A stretch of DNA of 64,000 nucleotides from Lojkania enalia (Eukaryota; Ascomycota; Dothideomycetes; Pleosporales). Positions 59,599-64,000 of this stretch are shown one piece after another. The notes beneath the pieces are model-generated. The model had not been told where the DNA came from, made no database searches, and saw nothing but the letters and a program-made list of their open reading frames with translations. The translations under genes were made by a program, and so were the position numbers. The stretch spans positions 62,001 through 126,000 of the forward strand of contig ML986621.1 of assembly GCA_010094045.1 (NCBI GenBank), read 5' to 3'. Each line of letters begins with the position of its first letter. The first letter of the stretch is position 1.

Positions 59599-61296
59599 AT
59601 GGGTATCAACGAGGGCGTCATTGAGGTCCCGGACTCTGAGGACGAACCGATGACGTCTTCGCCTGTCGCAATCTCGGATGCCACCATCAAGCTTCCAGTC
59701 GATGTTGTCCAAGCGTCCCAAGACGTGGCTTGCCTTCAACAAGCTTCTGGCGACGACGTTTCGAAGGAACCTCTAACACGAGCGGAAAGCTTGGGTAAAA
59801 CACAAGCATACGCCTCCGTGGACGCTGATGCGTTGGGCGAAATCACAACCGCTGACGTGCAGTCTAACAACGCTCCCTCTCGACCCGAGATGGCTGCTAA
59901 CCTTAATTGTATGACTCTAGGAGCCCAAAATGCAATCGACTCAAATCAGACAACTGACCCAAATGTTAAAGATGGAGGACAGCGAAATCCACCATCTTCA
60001 ACATCAGAACTTGGCGTAAGAGCACGGGATGAAATGGACCAAAAGTCCCGCAGCCCGAAGGCGATTGAGGTCGTCCCAGCACCAAAAGATCCACAATTAG
60101 CTGTACCCTCATCCATTCAAAGTGATAGAAACCCTAGGATTGAGAGATTTGAAGAAATGCGTCAATCTTTGCAACGAGGCTCATGTGGGTCCGAGAGGAT
60201 AGATATGGATGCACCAACAGCTACCGGTGCAAACGCATCCCTCGTTGTACATGACGCGTGCCTCTCAGCACCAGAAAATGCAGTCGTAGGTATACACCAG
60301 ACATTGCCCTCGCTTCAAGCCGAACCGGGTGGATCAGCAGAATCACCCACCCCGATCGCGTCTCAGCCACGAGTATCGGCACAAAAGTCAACCCAGGAGC
60401 CGATCATGTTTGAGCAACCTGTAGATGAGGTCAGCAAAAAGACATCAGAGCCTATCGTATGACTAATATAATTGTAATTCGCTTTTAGCTAATCTTTTTG
60501 ACAGACTGCACCTAGAACAGCAGAGCCCGCTCCACCCGTTACCCACAAACCTGAGGTGATTAATGTCAAAAGTGATATGACAACTGAAGAGCAGGATGCA
60601 GTGCAGCCTGCAGAAATGAGCATTGTAGCACCAGGTTTCCCAAATCAGCGCAGCTCACCAGAACATGTCACTTCAACTGGCAGTCCAAGCCGAAGAGAGG
60701 GTCCGTTGCAAATTTCTTATAAATCTCTATCCTCTTTAAATCAGGACGAAACCCCACAAATATGTTCTCCGCCGGCACTACAGAAAGAATTGGCCCGACC
60801 AAATGACAGATGCCAAGGCTTAGAGATGCATAGAGAATCAGCAACCTCGTCAAACATTAACACCCCGAAAATGGATATAGATTCAGCGGCTTCGACCAGA
60901 GGTCAACACTTTCAACCTCATTCTTTCGCTACCACCAAGCGAATTAACAGCAAGAAGCCACCTAGTCCCAAGGAGATCTCTCAAGAAATCACATTGGCCG
61001 AATTGAAAGCCCAGCGAGCTGCCTTGCTTGCTTCACTTGCTACTCTCCCGAATGTTCAAAAGCTCATATCTCAAAATGAGTCGTCTTCCCTGTCATCCCA
61101 AGCACCCAGTTTTGAGCCTACAGATACAGACCTCATGGCCGCAGCGAATAAGCTCGTCAAAGGCCATATCAAATTGCTCCATGAATACAACGAGATTAAG
61201 GACGTTGGACAGGGGTTGATGGGCCTAATTGCTGATCAGCGGGGTGTTCGTATCGTAGAGGTCCAGGACGAGTTCGGCATAGGGCCTAAAGACTGA
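59599..61296 (+). CDS. Swi5-domain recombination/DNA repair protein with long disordered N-terminus
   Basis: Exons 59599..60456 and 60505..61296 (549 aa). The C-terminal ~95 residues match Swi5: a coiled-coil helix (ITLAELKAQRAALLASLATL) and then LVKGHIKLLHEYNEIKDVGQ, GLMGLIADQRGVRIVEVQ and DEFGIGPKD. Swi5 with Sfr1 helps Rad51 and Dmc1 form filaments during recombination. The first 450 residues are disordered, Ser/Pro/Glu-rich, with an opening acidic stretch VIEVPDSEDEP; such V-I-E-V-P-D-S runs resemble SUMO-interacting motifs. The isolated S. pombe Swi5 is under 100 residues, so this protein is extended. A frame upstream of the ATG is open but starts without ATG; the start at 59599 is preferred. 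Confidence 0.87.
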
Positions 61297-61741
61297 GTCG
61301 TTTGGGGCATCCCGGTTATTGCGAATTGTGATAGATAACCATGATGCTTTCAGGTCGTGTCTTTTGTTCTACAAGCATCATAACCTTCCCACTGCCCTTT
61401 AAGCGAAAGAAATCGTTCATTGGCATTTCAGGCCGCGGCCCTTGATTTCACGACTATCAACCAATTGCGTTCGATTCTCAATGATTATGGAATTCGATAT
61501 ATGTTCTCTCTTTTGATCATTGTTGCAGCGTGATGAGTAGAGCGCTAGGAGCCCTTGGGCCTAGCGCTTATCCTCTTCGGTCTTTGGCTCCAAAACGCTT
61601 GGCTTCCCTCGATGCCATTATCAAATGGAGATATTTACCGTCGCATAGCTCCTTCGTCTTTTCTTATCAGCTTCTACATACATATCTGGGCAAGAGAATA
61701 TCGAAGGAACCTGACCAATAATCAACGTAAGCTAACTTGCC
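61297..61741. other. Intergenic, possible membrane-protein fragment
   Basis: One frame (61555..61755) reads as a hydrophobic stretch (LALILFGLWLQNAWLPSM then SSFLISFYIHIWARE), which could be a relic of a transporter, but it is too short to name. Confidence 0.3.
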
Positions 61742-63752
61742 ATGGGACTCTCTGATGAGGCGGAGCAACGGCAGAGCTCCTCTTCCTTAGGTGAAACGAA
61801 GCGAGGTTCGCTGCTTGCAAAACATATCGACTTGTGCAATCATTGCACTAAATCTTTTCTACCTCCTGATAAGAATGAAACCCCATGGCTTGACGTATGG
61901 CGCCACAATCCACTGCAACGATATACGGAAGCCAGGAAATCACTTGGCTGCGAAAATTGTCCAGGAATATTTGGGATTCTAAGATGCGTTGCCACAGGCT
62001 TGGGGCAATGTAGTACTTAGTCGTTCTCGCAATCTACTTACTATCCGGCTCGGGACGATTATGACAATCACCAGTCTTTTGTATGGTCCTCGATATTCTG
62101 CTCTGCCTGTGTCGGAAAATCGCGTAGTAGTAATCTCAGATTGGCGACGAATTACTCCGGGAGACAGTATGCTCCGCAATACCTCGATGAACGTCAAATA
62201 AAAAATTGGATCAATAAGTGTGAGAGTGAGCATGGACTAGACTGTAGCCGGCCTATCATTCCCTTCCTAGTCATAAACTCTTATTGGTCGATACGACAGA
62301 AATGTGTCTGGTGGATAGCCCACCAGGTGCAAAGTACGCAGCTTTAAGTTACTTGTGGGGTTCGGTCGAGACATTCAAGACCACGAAATCTACCATGGGA
62401 GAAGTGCGACAACCGGGAGCACTCGCTCGTCGCGAAGAGAATGAAATCCCTCTTCCCAAGACCGTAGGGGACTCGATTTCCTTGGCAGCATCATTGTCCA
62501 TCGCCTATCTTTGGGTGGACTGTTTATCGATTTGCCAGGATGACTCAAATGCACTTAGCATCTATCTAAGCCCCATGGCATCAATTTACGGCAATGCTTA
62601 TGTCACATTCGTTGCAGCACAAGGAGAGGATGCCGATTTCGGGATTCCAGGGGTGAAAAATGCTAGCCGTGTGCGTGATACGGCTATCTGGACCTTCGGC
62701 ACTTCGGACGGAGGTCAGTATCTGCTCGTTCGACATAGATCAGGATGGCCCATTGATTCGAAAAAGGACACCAGGGGCTGGACCTACCAGGAAGGATTGT
62801 TCTCTTGTAGAATGTTAGTTCTAAATGACCTCACATCATGGCACTGCTCAACTTCATACTGGCAAGAGGATTTGAACGATTCGACACCCGACTATATTCG
62901 TTCTATATTCTGGGAATATCGCAATGCAAGGCCCATACTTCCCAACCAAGTGAACAATAGACCTATAGAGAGCTAGGCGGAAATGATAGGGAATTACAAC
63001 ACGAGGGCGTTGTCCAAAGATGAGGACGTATTGCCAGCCTTTGCTGGTGTTTCCACAGTAATGGAAACTAAAACGAAGAAAGCACTACACAACGGGATAC
63101 CCGTAGGATATCGTTATATGGGGCCCTGCGGAGATCCATGAGTCCCCTCCGAAGAAGACAAGACTGCTCCCTCAGCAAGAACATCAACAAGTTACCGAGA
63201 TGGTCATGGGTCGGTTGGCAAGGCCAATTAGATCTTTAGATCTGGGCTGACCTAAATAGGGGGCTTCTTACTCCAACTAATGCAAATATCGTCACAAACC
63301 CTCTCAAGATTCCAGGCACACCGATTATGAGTAATTCTCAAGTCCGTCTACCTGAGTGATACCACATATCATACTGACCATACACGCAGTGTTCGAGCTG
63401 TGGGCTAAGAGACGCTTGCCCTCATGTCATTCTACAAACAACATCATACTGCACTGTTCTCGCTAGCCCTAGACATATAACAAATCTAGGCAAATACGCT
63501 ATTGAAGGCGATATGGTGTACATGTTCAATCCAGAAGAGCCATGGCGCGCGGACGTTGCCAACAAGGAAGATATGCAAATCGAATTTGTTGCACTTTCGA
63601 CAGGGTTGTACCGAACCGAATACATATCGAAGCTTTTGACTCATCTAGACGATCCCCACAGGGCCACGCTCGAAATGTACAACATCCTTTGGATCAAGCG
63701 AGACGGAGATTTTTGCCTATCGAAGAGCCTTGGGGATTGTTTCAAGGAGTAA
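61742..63752 (+). pseudogene. Second HET-domain gene, probably broken
   Basis: Plus-strand pieces follow HET order. A Cys-rich lead has LCNHCTKSFLPPDKNE and CENCPGIFG. A pre-HET stretch is YLDERQIKNWINKCESEHGL. The HET core is LLLVDTTEMCLVDSPPGAKY, AALSYLWGSVETF, AYLWVDCLSICQDD, SPMASIYGNAYVTFVAA and GWTYQEGLFSCRMLVL. A downstream part is NYNTRALSKDEDVLPAFAGV, and a tail is PEEPWRADVANKEDMQIEFV with EMYNILWIKRDGDF. Between the lead and the core the frame changes near 62255. A TAG at 62974..62976 stops the core frame, although coding similarity continues beyond it, and further stops occur after 63130. No intron model I tried removes them all. The core (62270..62976) is unbroken, so a shortened product is not excluded. 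Confidence 0.7.
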
Positions 63753-63901
63753 CTGGGAGGGTTTCTCTCTAAACCAAGCCACCGTCGCACTCGGATAATA
63801 TTGCCTTCGTAGCTGACAGTGTCTATTGCTCTGCCCGTTTCCTATCAAGACTTGGCTGGCACAGCACTAAACAAAGAAACTAAACCTTCGCACATTGTCG
63901 G

Positions 63902-64000
63902 ATGAGTGATGATGAGACCCGACAAACTCGTATGTGGCAAGCCCGCCGACATCGCCAGTTGCACAACAGGCAACATTTCGCCAGCTCTCGGCCCCAAAGC
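63902..64000 (+). CDS. Possible start of a gene continuing beyond the window
   Basis: An ATG at 63902 opens a frame with no stop to the window end (33 codons, basic and Gln/Arg-rich). Too short to recognise; could equally be chance. Confidence 0.2.
   Translation, partial: MSDDETRQTRMWQARRHRQLHNRQHFASSRPQS

Noticed and set aside
49032..63752. A patatin-HET defence system
   Set aside because: Both HET genes appear broken and the patatin gene lacks a receptor module; proximity alone is not evidence.

Overview
The window is nuclear DNA of a filamentous ascomycete (Pezizomycotina-type). Evidence: short GT-AG introns of about 45-90 nt split most genes, genes lie on both strands in mostly compact spacing, there are two Zn(II)2Cys6 regulators, two decayed HET-domain loci, and fungus-typical families (Ytp1-like, Epl1, Ybt1-type ABC transporter, Sur1-type mannosyltransferase). 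I could not assign a species.

Layout. 1-9 kb: C-terminal part of an ABCC transporter, an intron-containing tRNA-Phe(GAA), a possible single-pass membrane protein exon, a T5orf172/GIY-YIG-like protein and 3-ketodihydrosphingosine reductase. 9-23 kb: a conserved coiled-coil protein, a decayed methyltransferase in an AT-rich gene-poor stretch, a copper amine oxidase, the DRG1/Rbg1 GTPase (with a 15-nt exon) and a large Zn2Cys6 regulator. 23-30.7 kb: Vps45, an unrecognised coiled-coil gene, the SNF1/AMPK beta subunit, and a small membrane protein divergent from it. 30.7-35 kb: mostly no readable gene. 35-43 kb: Sur1-type GDP-mannose-dependent mannosyltransferase, Kae1 (KEOPS), a SETD6/Rkm4-like SET methyltransferase and Epl1 (NuA4). 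43-64 kb: a looser region with an Upc2-like regulator, a patatin-like lipase, an MFS exporter, two broken HET genes, a Ytp1-like membrane protein and a Swi5-domain recombination protein.

Most intact genes are housekeeping: vacuolar/endosomal fusion, translation GTPase, tRNA t6A modification, chromatin acetylation, sphingolipid synthesis (Tsc10 and Sur1 act in the same pathway but lie 27 kb apart), carbon-stress signalling and recombination. They do not form one pathway cluster. The accessory signal is the set of AT-rich blocks with decayed genes. One stop codon, in the first HET relic, can be explained by a CpA-to-TpA change as left by repeat-induced point mutation (RIP). Exon coordinates for the multi-exon genes were derived by hand from splice signals and checked for reading-frame consistency. 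I did not find a convincing new multi-gene system; the best leads are listed as findings.
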